A stretch of DNA of 64,000 nucleotides from Natronolimnobius sp. AArcel1 (GTDB lineage Archaea; Halobacteriota; Halobacteria; Halobacteriales; Natrialbaceae). The translations under genes were made by a program, and so were the position numbers. Below are positions 1 to 8,623 of the stretch, piece by piece. Position 1 is the first letter of the stretch; every line of letters starts with the position of its first letter. The notes beneath the pieces are model-generated. The model was given only the letters and a program-made list of their open reading frames with translations, made no database searches and had not been told where the DNA came from. The DNA is taken from positions 682,001-746,000 of the forward strand of contig NZ_JAAKXY010000003.1 in assembly GCF_011043775.1 (NCBI RefSeq). Direction: 5' to 3'.

Positions 1-323
1 TCGAGTCGATTCCGAAGGAAGCGTTTTCGCCAGCGCCGGCTGTCCAGAGTGCAGTCATTCGTGCAGTGCCTCGAAAACCCGACTACGAGGTCGATGACGA
101 GGAATTCTTCCTCCGATTCGTCAAGGCGCTCTTTACGCAACGCCGGAAGACGATCCGCAACGCGATTCGGAACACGGCCCACATCTCGAATCTCGAGGAG
201 CCAGAGGCAGTCGTCGAGGCGGCTGACGACGACATCCTCCAGAAGCGGGCTGATGCGATGGCGCCCGCAGAGTTCGCGGCGCTTGCGCAGTTGGCGCTCG
301 AGGTCGGCGAGCCGACGACATAA
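1..323 (+). CDS. ksgA: 16S rRNA dimethyladenosine transferase, C-terminal part
   Basis: The reading frame is open from the left edge, starting at base 3 as ESIPKEAFSPAPAVQSAV, and stops with TAA at 321-323. The segment matches the C-terminal part of KsgA/RsmA: the proline-rich PxAFxPxPxVxSAV strand followed by a helical domain with FFLRFVKALFTQRRKTIRN. The enzyme dimethylates two adjacent adenosines near the 3' end of 16S rRNA during small-subunit assembly. The SAM-binding domain lies outside the window. A GTG at 66 is internal and not the true start. It is followed about 100 bases later by the MscS gene on the same strand. Confidence 0.9.
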   Translation, partial: ESIPKEAFSPAPAVQSAVIRAVPRKPDYEVDDEEFFLRFVKALFTQRRKTIRNAIRNTAHISNLEEPEAVVEAADDDILQKRADAMAPAEFAALAQLALEVGEPTT

Positions 324-421
324 TCGGGATCGTGACGGTTCAAGCTGGTATACATAAGTCGCACTGATCGACGGATACTCAAGCCCCCGGGAACGAGAGA
401 TGCGAGAGACGGAGACTCGCT

Positions 422-1582
422 ATGGATCTCGGAGTACTCGATTTCAACTGGCTCGCCGGGGTGACGGAGTCGACCGAGCAAAAAGTCGCCGTGACGCTCG
501 CAGCTGCCGGTCTCTTGTTGATCGTCTTGTTCACCTACCGCCGGTTGCAATCGTGGGTGAGCGACCGGACACGGCCGCTGTACGGCGATATCGCCTCGAC
601 GATCGTACTCATCGGGACCTGTCTGGTGTCGTTTTCGATTGTCGTCGGTGTCTGGGAGTGGACAGATGAGGTACAGAATCTCTCGGATCAGCACGATATC
701 GGCGGCGAGGTCATTGCACAGGCGATTGTGACGTTCATCCTGGCTGTCGGCGCGTTGATCGTCACGCGGTTTATTAAGCGGATGATCGACGAGGTGTTCG
801 ATACGGCGTCGACCGTGACCGATCACCAACGCGAAATCTCCCAGCGCATCTCACAGGTCATCATCTGGTCGGTCGCACTCATTATTATTCTCAGCGTCTG
901 GGTTGAGGACCTCGGCGGCCTCCTCGTCGGTGCTGGTTTCCTCGGAATTGTCGTTGGGATGGCCGCCCAGCAGGTGCTCGGAACGATCCTCGCCGGGTTC
1001 GTCCTCATGTTCGCCAGACCGTTTGAAATCGGCGACTGGGTCGAAGTCGAGGGTCAGCAAGGAATCGTGACCGACATCTCGATTATCAACACACGTATCC
1101 GATCCTTTGACGGCGAATACATCATGGTCCCCAACGATGTCATCTCCTCAGAAATGGTCACGAACCGCTCGAGATTCGGGCGCTTACGCGTCGAAGTCGA
1201 TGTTGGCATCGACTACGAAAGCGACGTCGAGCGGGCAGCCGAACTCGCAGCAGACGCTGTTTCTGACCTCGAGGACCCGCTCTCGGCACCGGGAGCACAG
1301 GTCATCACCAAGGAGTTTGGTGATTCAGCGGTGGTCCTTGGCGTCCGATTCTGGATCGATAGCCCGAACGCACGCCAGTACACGGAGTCACGAACGGCGG
1401 CGATCAACGCGATCAAGGAGGCGTTCGACGAGGAAGGAATCAAGATTCCGTATCCACAGCGCGAACTGACTGGGCGAACCGAAACAAACGGGTTTCAGGT
1501 CACAACCCACGGTGCAGAACCGCCGTCCGAGGAGTCGACGGAGGGCCAAGAGCACCGCATGACCTCACCGGAGGGAGAGTAA
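422..1582 (+). CDS. MscS-family mechanosensitive ion channel
   Basis: This 386-residue membrane protein has hydrophobic segments near residues 23-39, 58-78, 97-116 and 145-160. A Gly/Ala-rich helix at about 163-195 (LLVGAGFLGIVVGMAAQQ) looks like the MscS pore-lining TM3. The soluble beta domain follows, starting RPFEIGDWVEVEGQQGIV with the family signature VPNDVISSEMVTNRSR. Such channels open under membrane tension and release solutes on osmotic downshift. The stop codon TAA is directly abutted by the ATG of the methyltransferase gene, so the two are probably cotranscribed. The C-terminus is acidic and low in complexity. Confidence 0.92.
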   Translation: MDLGVLDFNWLAGVTESTEQKVAVTLAAAGLLLIVLFTYRRLQSWVSDRTRPLYGDIASTIVLIGTCLVSFSIVVGVWEWTDEVQNLSDQHDIGGEVIAQAIVTFILAVGALIVTRFIKRMIDEVFDTASTVTDHQREISQRISQVIIWSVALIIILSVWVEDLGGLLVGAGFLGIVVGMAAQQVLGTILAGFVLMFARPFEIGDWVEVEGQQGIVTDISIINTRIRSFDGEYIMVPNDVISSEMVTNRSRFGRLRVEVDVGIDYESDVERAAELAADAVSDLEDPLSAPGAQVITKEFGDSAVVLGVRFWIDSPNARQYTESRTAAINAIKEAFDEEGIKIPYPQRELTGRTETNGFQVTTHGAEPPSEESTEGQEHRMTSPEGE

Positions 1583-2176
1583 ATGAGCCTCGAGGAACGC
1601 CGTGATATTGGCGGCGATGTCTACCAGCCGGCCGAGGACTCGTATCTGCTCGCCGAAGCGGCGTCCGAGCGCCTGCAGGCGGAGACTGCTGGTACTGAGA
1701 AGCAGCCACTCGTTCTCGAGGTTGGCACTGGTTCGGGCTACGTCGCTGCCCACGTCAGCGAGGAAACGAACGCGCGCGTGATCGCTGCGGATCTGAACCC
1801 CCACGCCGCTCAAGAAGCCCGCGACAAGGGCCTCGAGTCCGTCCAGGCTGACCTCGTCTCGCCGTTCGCAGACGACGCCTTCGACGCCGTCCTGTTCAAC
1901 CCGCCGTACCTCCCGACGGACCCCGAAAACGAGTGGGACGACTGGATGGAACGCGCCCTCTCGGGCGGCGAGGACGGCCGCGCCGTGATTGACCCATTCC
2001 TCGAGTCAGTTGGCCGGGTACTCGCTCCCGACGGCGTCGTCTACCTGCTCGTGAGCAGTTTAACGGGCGTCGACGAGGTCGTCGAACGCGCCGGCGAGAA
2101 CGGCTTTAGCGCCGTCGCCATCGCCGACGAGTCGTTTCCGTTTGAGACGCTGACCGTTCTCGAGTTGCTTCGATAG
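1583..2176 (+). CDS. HemK2/PrmC-like class I methyltransferase
   Basis: This 197-residue protein starts on the base after the stop of the MscS gene. It has the SAM-binding motif LEVGTGSGYVA (residues 45-55) and the catalytic NPPY tetrapeptide at 106-109, typical of enzymes methylating amide or amine groups of Gln in release factors. The N-terminal DVYQPAEDSYLLAEA is the usual HemK2/Mtq2 opening, so the likely substrate is the GGQ glutamine of archaeal aRF1, by family analogy. It lacks the extra N-terminal helical domain of bacterial PrmC, as expected for HemK2. The order ksgA, mscS, hemK2 suggests a translation-related cluster. Confidence 0.88.
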   Translation: MSLEERRDIGGDVYQPAEDSYLLAEAASERLQAETAGTEKQPLVLEVGTGSGYVAAHVSEETNARVIAADLNPHAAQEARDKGLESVQADLVSPFADDAFDAVLFNPPYLPTDPENEWDDWMERALSGGEDGRAVIDPFLESVGRVLAPDGVVYLLVSSLTGVDEVVERAGENGFSAVAIADESFPFETLTVLELLR

Positions 2177-2183
2177 CCGAAAA

Positions 2184-3287
2184 TCACGACTCACGAGCCT
2201 GCTGACGTAACCGCTCGACTCGCTCGGCGACCGGCGGGTGCGTTGACGGCCGCCACTCGAGCGCGCGTCCGACTCGTCCGAATCCCCTCGAGAGTCCCCG
2301 GACCCACGCTGCGCGGTCCAGTTCGCTGTCCGCATCGGGGACCCAGCGGGCAAGACTCGAGGGCACGGTTATGTCGTCGGTAGCCGTGAGCGCGTACGGA
2401 ACGATGCCGAGCGTCGAACTGGCGTGGAACTGCGTCCGAGCGTCGGTTTCAGGCGGCCCGGCCGCCGCGAGCGTCTCGAGGGCGCTTGCGAGTGCAGCGG
2501 GGTCGCCGGCCAGTTCCGCGCCCGCCCGGTCGGCGGCGTACTCTCTGGTCTGGGCGTGGATGCCGACCGTGACCGCGCCGACTGCGAGGACGACTCTGGC
2601 GAGGACGCTTACGAGCAGGTAGACGACTGAGAGCACGAGGATTGGAATCGCGACGAGGACGAGCACGACCGTTATCGAGCCAATCGTGAGCAGAAACTGG
2701 AGCCACGTCCCGATGCGTCGCTCGCGCGCGAACAGCCCCTCCGAAATCGAGCCAACCGTTGCCGCGACGGTTGCAACAGTTGCATCCCGATTTGCGAGGT
2801 GGGCAACCTCGTGGGCGAGGACCGCCTCGAGTTCGTCCGCAGAAAGCGCCTCGAGCAGTCCCTCCGTGACGACGACGGTTGCATCAGTGCCGTTGCCGAT
2901 CGTGAAACTCGTCGGTTCGCGTTCGGGCGCGACCGCGACCCGCGGTGTTTCGACATCCGCTGCCTGTGCGAAGCGTCGAACACGGTCGCGAAGGCCGTGC
3001 GGATCGGAATCGCCGTCCTCCAGCGGCGTGGCCTCGACGGACTCGAGGACGCGCCGGTAGCCATAGCGGCTGTGTGCGACGACCAACACGCATGCTGCGA
3101 GAACGAGTAGGCCAGCGAGAAGCGGGCCGGCGTCCGAAACTGCGGTGGCTCGAGCGCCGCCAACTGCGCCAACGAGCGTGTAGGTCGCCCACGCGACGGT
3201 GGCGACCACCCCGACCGCGAGCGCGACGAGCAGCGCGAGCGTCGCCGCGAGTCGGACGCGAAGTGAGTGCAACGAGCGTCCGTTCAT
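2184..3287 (-). CDS. M48-family (HtpX-like) membrane metalloprotease
   Basis: This 367-residue protein has two N-terminal hydrophobic segments (about 13-37 and 53-72), the zinc motif HEVAH at 159-163 and a downstream EYAADRAGAEL supplying the third ligand Glu near residue 249. A further hydrophobic hairpin at about 196-240 lies between them. The arrangement is that of M48B HtpX, which degrades misfolded membrane proteins with the active site on the cytoplasmic side. It is convergent with the hemK2-like gene, only 7 bases apart. The ATG at 3287 is about 200 bases from the divergent MetE-like gene. Confidence 0.88.
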   Translation of the reverse strand: MNGRSLHSLRVRLAATLALLVALAVGVVATVAWATYTLVGAVGGARATAVSDAGPLLAGLLVLAACVLVVAHSRYGYRRVLESVEATPLEDGDSDPHGLRDRVRRFAQAADVETPRVAVAPEREPTSFTIGNGTDATVVVTEGLLEALSADELEAVLAHEVAHLANRDATVATVAATVGSISEGLFARERRIGTWLQFLLTIGSITVVLVLVAIPILVLSVVYLLVSVLARVVLAVGAVTVGIHAQTREYAADRAGAELAGDPAALASALETLAAAGPPETDARTQFHASSTLGIVPYALTATDDITVPSSLARWVPDADSELDRAAWVRGLSRGFGRVGRALEWRPSTHPPVAERVERLRQQARES

Positions 3288-3439
3288 ACGTCTGTATTGT
3301 CGGTCGTGTAGAAAAAGTGTCTGCTCAAGAATCCGTCTGTGAAACCGTCTCGCCGGGATTCGGTCCTGTTTCCCGCGCCCATCCTTGGCGACAGTAGCGA
3401 GTCCATGCCATGCCCTAACAATTACTACAACGCATTAAC

Positions 3440-3485
3440 GAGGATGGAAAATATTAAGCGTCGGTATAGCCTAGCCGAAGCTACG
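3440..3485 (+). promoter_or_regulatory. Probable promoter of the MetE-like gene pair
   Basis: An AT-rich block with AATATTAAG at about 3450-3458 lies roughly 30 bases before the ATG at 3486. This fits an archaeal TATA element driving a transcript with little or no leader. It is the only obvious TATA-like element in the divergent gap and was called by eye. Confidence 0.5.
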
Positions 3486-4487
3486 ATGACTGAGTACGTC
3501 TCGACCACGCCGGGACTCTTTCCGCTCCCGGACTGGGCGAAAGACGATCTTTCGGATCTGAAGGGCCACCAGAAACACGACCTCATCAGCGGCGATGAGG
3601 GCGACGAGATTACCGCAGCCTACGCAGAGGGCCGCGAAAACGTGATCAGCGCACAGGTTGATGCTGGTCTCGACCGTATTAGCGAGGGGCAACTGCGCTG
3701 GGACGACATGCTTGCGCACCCGCTTGCCGTCCACGACGCCGTCGACACGCAGGGGATCGTCCGCTACTACGACAACAACAACTTCTATCGCGACCCCGTC
3801 GTCCAGGGCGACCTCGACTTTTCGGGCGACGTTGCCTCCGAACTCGAGTCTGCCGCAGAACTGACCGACGGCGACCTGCAGGCCGTTCTCCCCGGCCCGT
3901 ACTCGCTCGCCGACCTCGCAACCGACGACCACTACGGCGACGACGCCGAGTTCCTCGGCGCAATCGCTGATTTCCTCGAGGGCGAAATTGAAGCCTTCCC
4001 CGAGCACGAGACGCTGTTCCTGCTCGAGCCATCGCTCGTCGAGTCCGCGCCCGAAGACGGCGCGGACGAGCGCGCAAGCGAGGCAATCGATCAGGTCGCA
4101 CAGGCTACGGACGCCGACGTTGTCGTCCAACCGTACTGGGGCGCACTCGAGGAGAAGATGTACGCACACCTCCTCGATGCGGATATCGACGCCGTCGGTT
4201 TCGACTTCGTCGCGAACCAGGACGAGAATCTCTACAACATTCAAGAGTACGGCGCGACCGACGACATTTCGCTCGGCCTCGCAGACGGGCAGAGTACGCT
4301 CGTCGAGGACGCAGAAGCGGTCCGCGACCGCGTCGACTGGGTGTACGACCAGCTCCCCGTCGCCGAGTTCGAGACAGTTTATCTGACGACGAACACGGAG
4401 ACGTTCTACCTGCCGTACAACAAGTTCGAGGACAAACTCGCCGTTCTCGCCGAAGCAGCAGAACTCGCAGAGGTGAAAGCAGCATGA
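3486..4487 (+). CDS. MetE-like methionine synthase paralog lacking zinc ligands
   Basis: This 333-residue protein starts at ATG 3486 (MTEYVSTTPGLFPLPDW), about 30 bases after a TATA-like block; the longer frame upstream is not needed. It aligns along its whole length with the next gene: LPGPYSLADLA against ITGPYTLASWA, and LLEPSLVE against IDEPALAT. Zinc-ligand positions have changed: HVCYG of the partner is QPYWG here, the SPDCG cysteine falls in TTNTE, the Glu appears as Asp, and the protein has no cysteine at all. It therefore cannot bind zinc as MetE does. A non-catalytic subunit or donor-binding partner is my inference. It overlaps the next gene by four bases (ATGA), implying coupled translation. 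Confidence 0.85.
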   Translation: MTEYVSTTPGLFPLPDWAKDDLSDLKGHQKHDLISGDEGDEITAAYAEGRENVISAQVDAGLDRISEGQLRWDDMLAHPLAVHDAVDTQGIVRYYDNNNFYRDPVVQGDLDFSGDVASELESAAELTDGDLQAVLPGPYSLADLATDDHYGDDAEFLGAIADFLEGEIEAFPEHETLFLLEPSLVESAPEDGADERASEAIDQVAQATDADVVVQPYWGALEEKMYAHLLDADIDAVGFDFVANQDENLYNIQEYGATDDISLGLADGQSTLVEDAEAVRDRVDWVYDQLPVAEFETVYLTTNTETFYLPYNKFEDKLAVLAEAAELAEVKAA

Positions 4488-5557
4488 GCAACGAAAACAA
4501 AGACCAGTTCCGACCGGAGGACCACGAGAACGACCACTTCCTGCTGACGACCGTCGTCGGCAGCTATCCGAAGCCAAAGTGGCTCAACCGCGCAAAGGAA
4601 CTCTACGAAGACCCTGACCACAGCTTCGACGAGGACGACTTTCAGGAGGCCGAAGACGACGCCTCCCGTCTGATCACGCAGGAACACGAACGCGCCGGTC
4701 TGGATGTCGTCGTCGACGGCGAAATGCGGCGCAACGAGATGGTCGAGTTCTTCGCCCACCGCATCGAGGGCTACGAGTTCAACGGCCCGGTCAAAGTCTG
4801 GGGACACAACTACTTCGATAAGCCATCCGTCGTCACGGAAGTCGAGTACGACGAAAGCTGGCTCGTCGACGAGTACAAGTTCATTGCAGACGCAACCGAC
4901 CGCCCCGTCAAGGTCCCGATTACGGGTCCCTACACGCTCGCAAGCTGGGCGTTCAACGAGGCCTACGAGGACGACGCCGAACTCTCGTATGCGCTCGCTG
5001 ACCTCGTCAACGAGGAAATCGAGAAGCTCGTCGAGGCTGGCGCACGCTACATCCAGATCGACGAGCCCGCACTCGCGACCACGCCGGACGACCACGCCAT
5101 CGTCGGCGAGGCACTCGAGCACATCGTCGAGGGCATCCCCGAGGAAGTCCGCATCGGCCTCCACGTCTGTTACGGCGACTACTCCCGGATCTACCCCGAA
5201 ATTCTCGACTACCCCGTCGACGAGTTCGACCTCGAGCTCGCAAACGGTGACTACGACCAGCTCGACGTGTTCAAAGACCCCGAGTTCACCGCGGATCTCG
5301 CACTCGGTGTTACCGACGTTCACGTCGCCGAAGCCGAATCCGTCGAACAGATCGAGGAGAACATCCTGAAGGGCCTCGAGGTCGTGCCACCGGAACAACT
5401 CGTCCTCTCGCCTGACTGTGGTGTGAAACTGCTTCCACGCGACGTCGCCTACGGCAAGATGGCGAACATGGTCGAAGCAGCACGCAACGTCGAAGCGAAA
5501 CTCGACGCTGGCGAAATCGACGTCGAACCCGGTGCAGCGACGCCGGCTGACGACTAA
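4484..5557 (+). CDS. Cobalamin-independent-type methionine synthase (core MetE)
   Basis: This 357-residue protein corresponds to the C-terminal catalytic domain of MetE. The opening TTVVGSYPKPKWL, the HVC pair in GLHVCYGDY, the Glu in FDLELANGD and the cysteine in SPDCGVKLLPR match the four zinc-ligand positions of E. coli MetE (His641, Cys643, Glu665, Cys726). It should transfer a methyl group to homocysteine. As it lacks the N-terminal half of bacterial MetE, the methyl donor may be a corrinoid or a pterin delivered by another protein, as known for archaeal core-MetE enzymes. The ATG overlaps the stop of the zinc-less paralog, so the two are likely made in fixed ratio. Confidence 0.88.
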   Translation: MSNENKDQFRPEDHENDHFLLTTVVGSYPKPKWLNRAKELYEDPDHSFDEDDFQEAEDDASRLITQEHERAGLDVVVDGEMRRNEMVEFFAHRIEGYEFNGPVKVWGHNYFDKPSVVTEVEYDESWLVDEYKFIADATDRPVKVPITGPYTLASWAFNEAYEDDAELSYALADLVNEEIEKLVEAGARYIQIDEPALATTPDDHAIVGEALEHIVEGIPEEVRIGLHVCYGDYSRIYPEILDYPVDEFDLELANGDYDQLDVFKDPEFTADLALGVTDVHVAEAESVEQIEENILKGLEVVPPEQLVLSPDCGVKLLPRDVAYGKMANMVEAARNVEAKLDAGEIDVEPGAATPADD

Positions 5558-5766
5558 CGCGCTCAAGACGCCATTTTCTGTTTCAGTCCCCTACTCGCTG
5601 AGAGCATCAGCTACGCTCCTCGAGTGAGCCACACCCCCATACGTATCAGTTATCATATGTCGGTCGGTGGCGTGTGAAATGCCGACACGAGTCGACGACA
5701 TCGGTGTCACCCGATAACCCTCATGTCCAAGCAATTATACGTAGGATGCGTCCGAATGTGGTTCTA

Positions 5767-6387
5767 ATGCAAGAGACTGTTTCAACCGACCTTGATCTCG
5801 AGGCGGCTGCGACGGACCACCGTGAGACTGACTACGACATTGACCCGCTCTTTCTGACCCGCTGGTCGCCGTACGCGATGACCGGCGAGCCACTCGAGGA
5901 AGCACAGTTCCTCCCACTGTTCGAGGCCGCCCGCTGGGCGCCGTCAGCGTTTAACAACCAGCATTGGCGATTCATCTACGCGACGCGCGAGGACGACGAG
6001 TGGGACACCTTCACCGACCTGCTGCTCGGTGGAAACGAGGACTGGGCAACCGACGCGGCCGTCCTCGCCGTCATCGTCTCGAAGACGACGTTCGACCACA
6101 ACGGCGAACCCGCGCCAACACACTCCTTTGACACCGGTGCCGCCTGGCAGAACCTCGCTCTCGAGGGTGCACGCCGCGATCTGGCCGTCCACGGCATGGC
6201 CGGCTTCGATTACGAGCGCGCCGCTAAGGAACTTGAGGTACCCGAGGAGTACGCTGTCGAGGCAATGGTCGCGATTGGCGAGCGCGCGCCGCCCGAGTCG
6301 CTGCCCGAAGAACTTCAGGAGCGCGAACAGCCAAGTGACCGCAAGGACCTCGAGACGATTGTCCACCGCGGCGGCTTCGACGCGTAA
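5767..6387 (+). CDS. Nitroreductase family FMN-dependent protein
   Basis: The coding frame opens at 5674, but homology begins at about DPLFLTRWSPYAMTGE, so ATG 5767 (206 residues) is preferred. The motif FEAARWAPSAFNNQHWRFI is the FMN-binding start of the nitroreductase fold, and SFDTGAAWQNLALEGARR the central helix. The C-terminal IGERAPPESLP is also typical. Members reduce nitro compounds, quinones or related substrates with NAD(P)H; the substrate here cannot be read. The gene stands alone between the MetE pair and an SDR remnant. The preceding 209 bases contain an AT-rich block (CAATTATACG, about 5729-5738) that may be its TATA box. Confidence 0.85.
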   Translation: MQETVSTDLDLEAAATDHRETDYDIDPLFLTRWSPYAMTGEPLEEAQFLPLFEAARWAPSAFNNQHWRFIYATREDDEWDTFTDLLLGGNEDWATDAAVLAVIVSKTTFDHNGEPAPTHSFDTGAAWQNLALEGARRDLAVHGMAGFDYERAAKELEVPEEYAVEAMVAIGERAPPESLPEELQEREQPSDRKDLETIVHRGGFDA

Positions 6388-6429
6388 ACGCGGTCTCTTT
6401 TTGCTGCGTTCTGCTCGAGATGCGACCGC

Positions 6430-6566
6430 TTACTGACTGAGGGAGCCGCCTTCGACGCCGTGTGCTTTGCCGGTGATGAACGATGTCTTGTCGTTACAGA
6501 GCCAGACGACGGCGACGGTCACCGTCAGTCCACAACATCTTATCGGATGCCCGAAAAAGAGCGGCC
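6430..6566 (-). pseudogene. C-terminal remnant of a short-chain dehydrogenase/reductase
   Basis: Read on the minus strand, bases 6519 to 6433 give VAVVWLCNDKTSFITGKAHG followed by VEGGSLSQ, ending at a TAA at 6430-6432. This is the C-terminal signature of SDR enzymes (VxWLCSDxASFxTGxxxxVDGG). Nothing recognisable as SDR remains further upstream: the frame runs into the start of the PfkB gene at 6567. About 90 bases are convincingly SDR-derived, so I read it as the stump of a gene lost by deletion. It fills most of the gap between the nitroreductase and PfkB genes. Confidence 0.7.
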
Positions 6567-7520
6567 ATGAACGCCGACATCCTCGTCGCCGGGGAGACCC
6601 TCATCGATTTCCTCCCCGAGCGGCCCGGCCCGATTACTGACGTGTCGAGATTCGACCGACGCGCTGGTGGCGCACCCGCAAACGTCGCCGTTGCACTCGC
6701 CCGACTCGAGCACACGCCACTGTTCTGGACGCGCGTCGGTGACGACCCGTTCGGACGCTATCTCGAGGCGACGCTTACGGACCGGAGCCTTCCGGGCCGA
6801 TTCATCGAACTCGACCCGAAAGCGAAGACGACGCTCGCGTTCGTCACGCACGACGAGACGGGCGACCGGAGCTTTTCGTTCTACCGCGAGGGGACTGCAG
6901 ACACCCGCCTCGAGCCAGGGCGAGTCGCCGACAGCGACCTCGAGAACTGCGAGTGGGTCCACGTCGGCGGCGTGACCCTCTCGAGTGGCCGTTCGCGGGA
7001 GGCGACCCTCGACCTTCTCGAGCGGGCGGCAGCAGCGGGGGTGACAACCTCGTTCGATCCAAACGCGCGCCCAGAACTGTGGCCGGACGAGGCGACGTTT
7101 CGGTCCGTCTGTCGCGACGCGCTCGAATACGTCGACGTGGTGAAAGCGACTGGTGGCGAACTCGAGGCGCTCGGATTTTCGGGCGAAACTGTCGACGAAC
7201 GCGCTTGCGGGGCGCTCGAGGCTGGACCGCACACGGTGCTTGCAACCCGCGGACGTGCAGGGTCGATTGCCGTCGCCCGCAACGCTGCCCCGTGGTCAGG
7301 GCCGGGAACCACCAGCCATCCGGGTTACGACGCCGACGTGGTCGATACCACCGGCGCGGGCGATGCCTTCGTCGCGGGCGCTATCGCCGCCCTGCAGGAG
7401 GGACGAGGGCTCGAGGAGACACTCGCGTTCGCCAACGCTGTCGGTGCCGCTGCGACGACGGCTCCCGGCGCGATGACCGCACTGCCGGACCGAGACGTAG
7501 TGCGCTCGATTCGGGAGTGA
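6567..7520 (+). CDS. PfkB-family carbohydrate kinase (fructokinase-like)
   Basis: This 317-residue protein starts at ATG 6567 (MNADILVAGETLIDFLPERP). It shows the first PfkB signature (GGAPANVAVALARL, about 34-47) and the second, DTTGAGDAFVAG, with the catalytic Asp in GAGD at 263-266. Members phosphorylate sugars such as fructose, ribose or 2-keto-3-deoxygluconate with ATP. The N-terminal GETLIDFLP is common in fructokinases and KDG kinases. The nearby TrmB-ABC sugar locus makes a sugar kinase role fitting, but the substrate is not readable. The longer frame from 6483 runs through the SDR remnant and is rejected. Confidence 0.88.
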   Translation: MNADILVAGETLIDFLPERPGPITDVSRFDRRAGGAPANVAVALARLEHTPLFWTRVGDDPFGRYLEATLTDRSLPGRFIELDPKAKTTLAFVTHDETGDRSFSFYREGTADTRLEPGRVADSDLENCEWVHVGGVTLSSGRSREATLDLLERAAAAGVTTSFDPNARPELWPDEATFRSVCRDALEYVDVVKATGGELEALGFSGETVDERACGALEAGPHTVLATRGRAGSIAVARNAAPWSGPGTTSHPGYDADVVDTTGAGDAFVAGAIAALQEGRGLEETLAFANAVGAAATTAPGAMTALPDRDVVRSIRE

Positions 7521-7542
7521 AGGGGTGTCGCGTCGGCGCTCG

Positions 7543-8418
7543 CTACTCGTATCGGAAGAGTCGCACATTGCAGTCGGGGCAGAACAGTGTTTCCGGCGGT
7601 GTCTCGCCGACTGGGGTTACCTCGCCACAGCAACTCGACTGCGAGATGGTCACCGCGCGGTCACAGAGCGGACACGCTGCGAGCAACGACCGGAGCGGAC
7701 GGCCGGCAGCCAATCGAATCGCCGGGTCGTCGATCCGGGACTCGAGGGCGCGGGCTGCGGCGAGTTCGGCGATAGCGATTTCGCGCCGAAGCGAGATGGT
7801 TCCGGAACGCGCGATAACCAGTGTCTCGGCGCTGCGCCCCAAACCCGATCCGACTCGCACGTCAACCGACGGGCTGGTGAGGTCGTCAGCGACAGCGGCG
7901 AGTTCCTCGATATCACGTTCGCGAAGCGATTTCATTTCCTGTCGCCACTCGTCGCGAAACGCCGGCTCGAGGGTAAGCCCCGGCTCTGCATCGGTTTCGG
8001 TTGGATTGTGGGTGTCGTCATCGTGGCGATCAGCCGCGCGCTCGCGCTCCGGAACGACGACTGCCGCCTCGAGCAGGGCCTCGACAACCGCGTCGCCGCT
8101 CGGCTGTGCTGATTCGGTCGCTCGATCTCCAAGGCCCGCATCAACTGTCCCGTCGGGAGACTGCTTGAATGCGGTGCCGGGAATCATGGCCGCGAGACGG
8201 GGAGCAAATTGCGGTGTATAGGGGACAACGTACCCACGAAGCCAGATCGTCGCGAGACCGACTGTGGCGACGACGGTAGCGATGAGTGGCACGCTGGCGA
8301 GCAACAGAACCCCAACAGCCAGCGCCACCAATCCAGCGTTGGCGATCGTACACGGCAGACATCGGTTCTCGCCGGTGTACGCCGGCTTCCGAACTCGCTC
8401 GAGAAGGTCGCTGGCCAT
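7543..8418 (-). CDS. Conserved haloarchaeal membrane protein with C-terminal zinc-ribbon pairs
   Basis: This 291-residue protein has a short cytoplasmic N-terminus, one hydrophobic hairpin (about residues 27-68), an acidic linker, a helical region beginning LTLEPAFRDEWRQEMKSLRE, and a C-terminus with CPLC, CC and CPDC cysteine groups that could bind zinc. I do not recognise a function. Its C-terminal two thirds resemble the soluble protein at 51055-51762 (LRLEPSFRTDWTDRLLEIRE, then CPNC and CASC), so the two look like distant paralogs. It is convergent with the PfkB gene and divergent from the TrmB regulator. Confidence 0.75.
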   Translation of the reverse strand: MASDLLERVRKPAYTGENRCLPCTIANAGLVALAVGVLLLASVPLIATVVATVGLATIWLRGYVVPYTPQFAPRLAAMIPGTAFKQSPDGTVDAGLGDRATESAQPSGDAVVEALLEAAVVVPERERAADRHDDDTHNPTETDAEPGLTLEPAFRDEWRQEMKSLRERDIEELAAVADDLTSPSVDVRVGSGLGRSAETLVIARSGTISLRREIAIAELAAARALESRIDDPAIRLAAGRPLRSLLAACPLCDRAVTISQSSCCGEVTPVGETPPETLFCPDCNVRLFRYE

Positions 8419-8623
8419 AGCGGGCGTTTCGAGGCGACCGCCTTGAGTGTGGCGTCAGAGACAGTCTTTTTTACGACGGGCGTGATTTCCGAGCCGAGAT
8501 GTGTGGAAACGGCACTGTTGCGGCCGGTTTCGGCCGGGACAGAAGCAACGACTGGAGAGCGCTCGCGGATAGCCACTCGCCGAACGAACGCCAGCAACGC
8601 GCCCGCTCACGTGGTGGGCGGCA

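Noticed and set aside
83-829. 248-residue minus-strand frame over the ksgA end and the MscS start
   Set aside because: It crosses two plus-strand genes with clear family motifs and has none itself.
4406-5566. 386-residue open frame opposite the catalytic MetE gene
   Set aside because: It is the mirror of an acidic GC-rich gene; the translation is Val/Asp/Phe-rich and shows no domain, while the plus strand has all MetE motifs.
6483-6566. N-terminal extension of the PfkB kinase
   Set aside because: The extension is Arg-rich and overlaps the SDR remnant; homology starts at ATG 6567.
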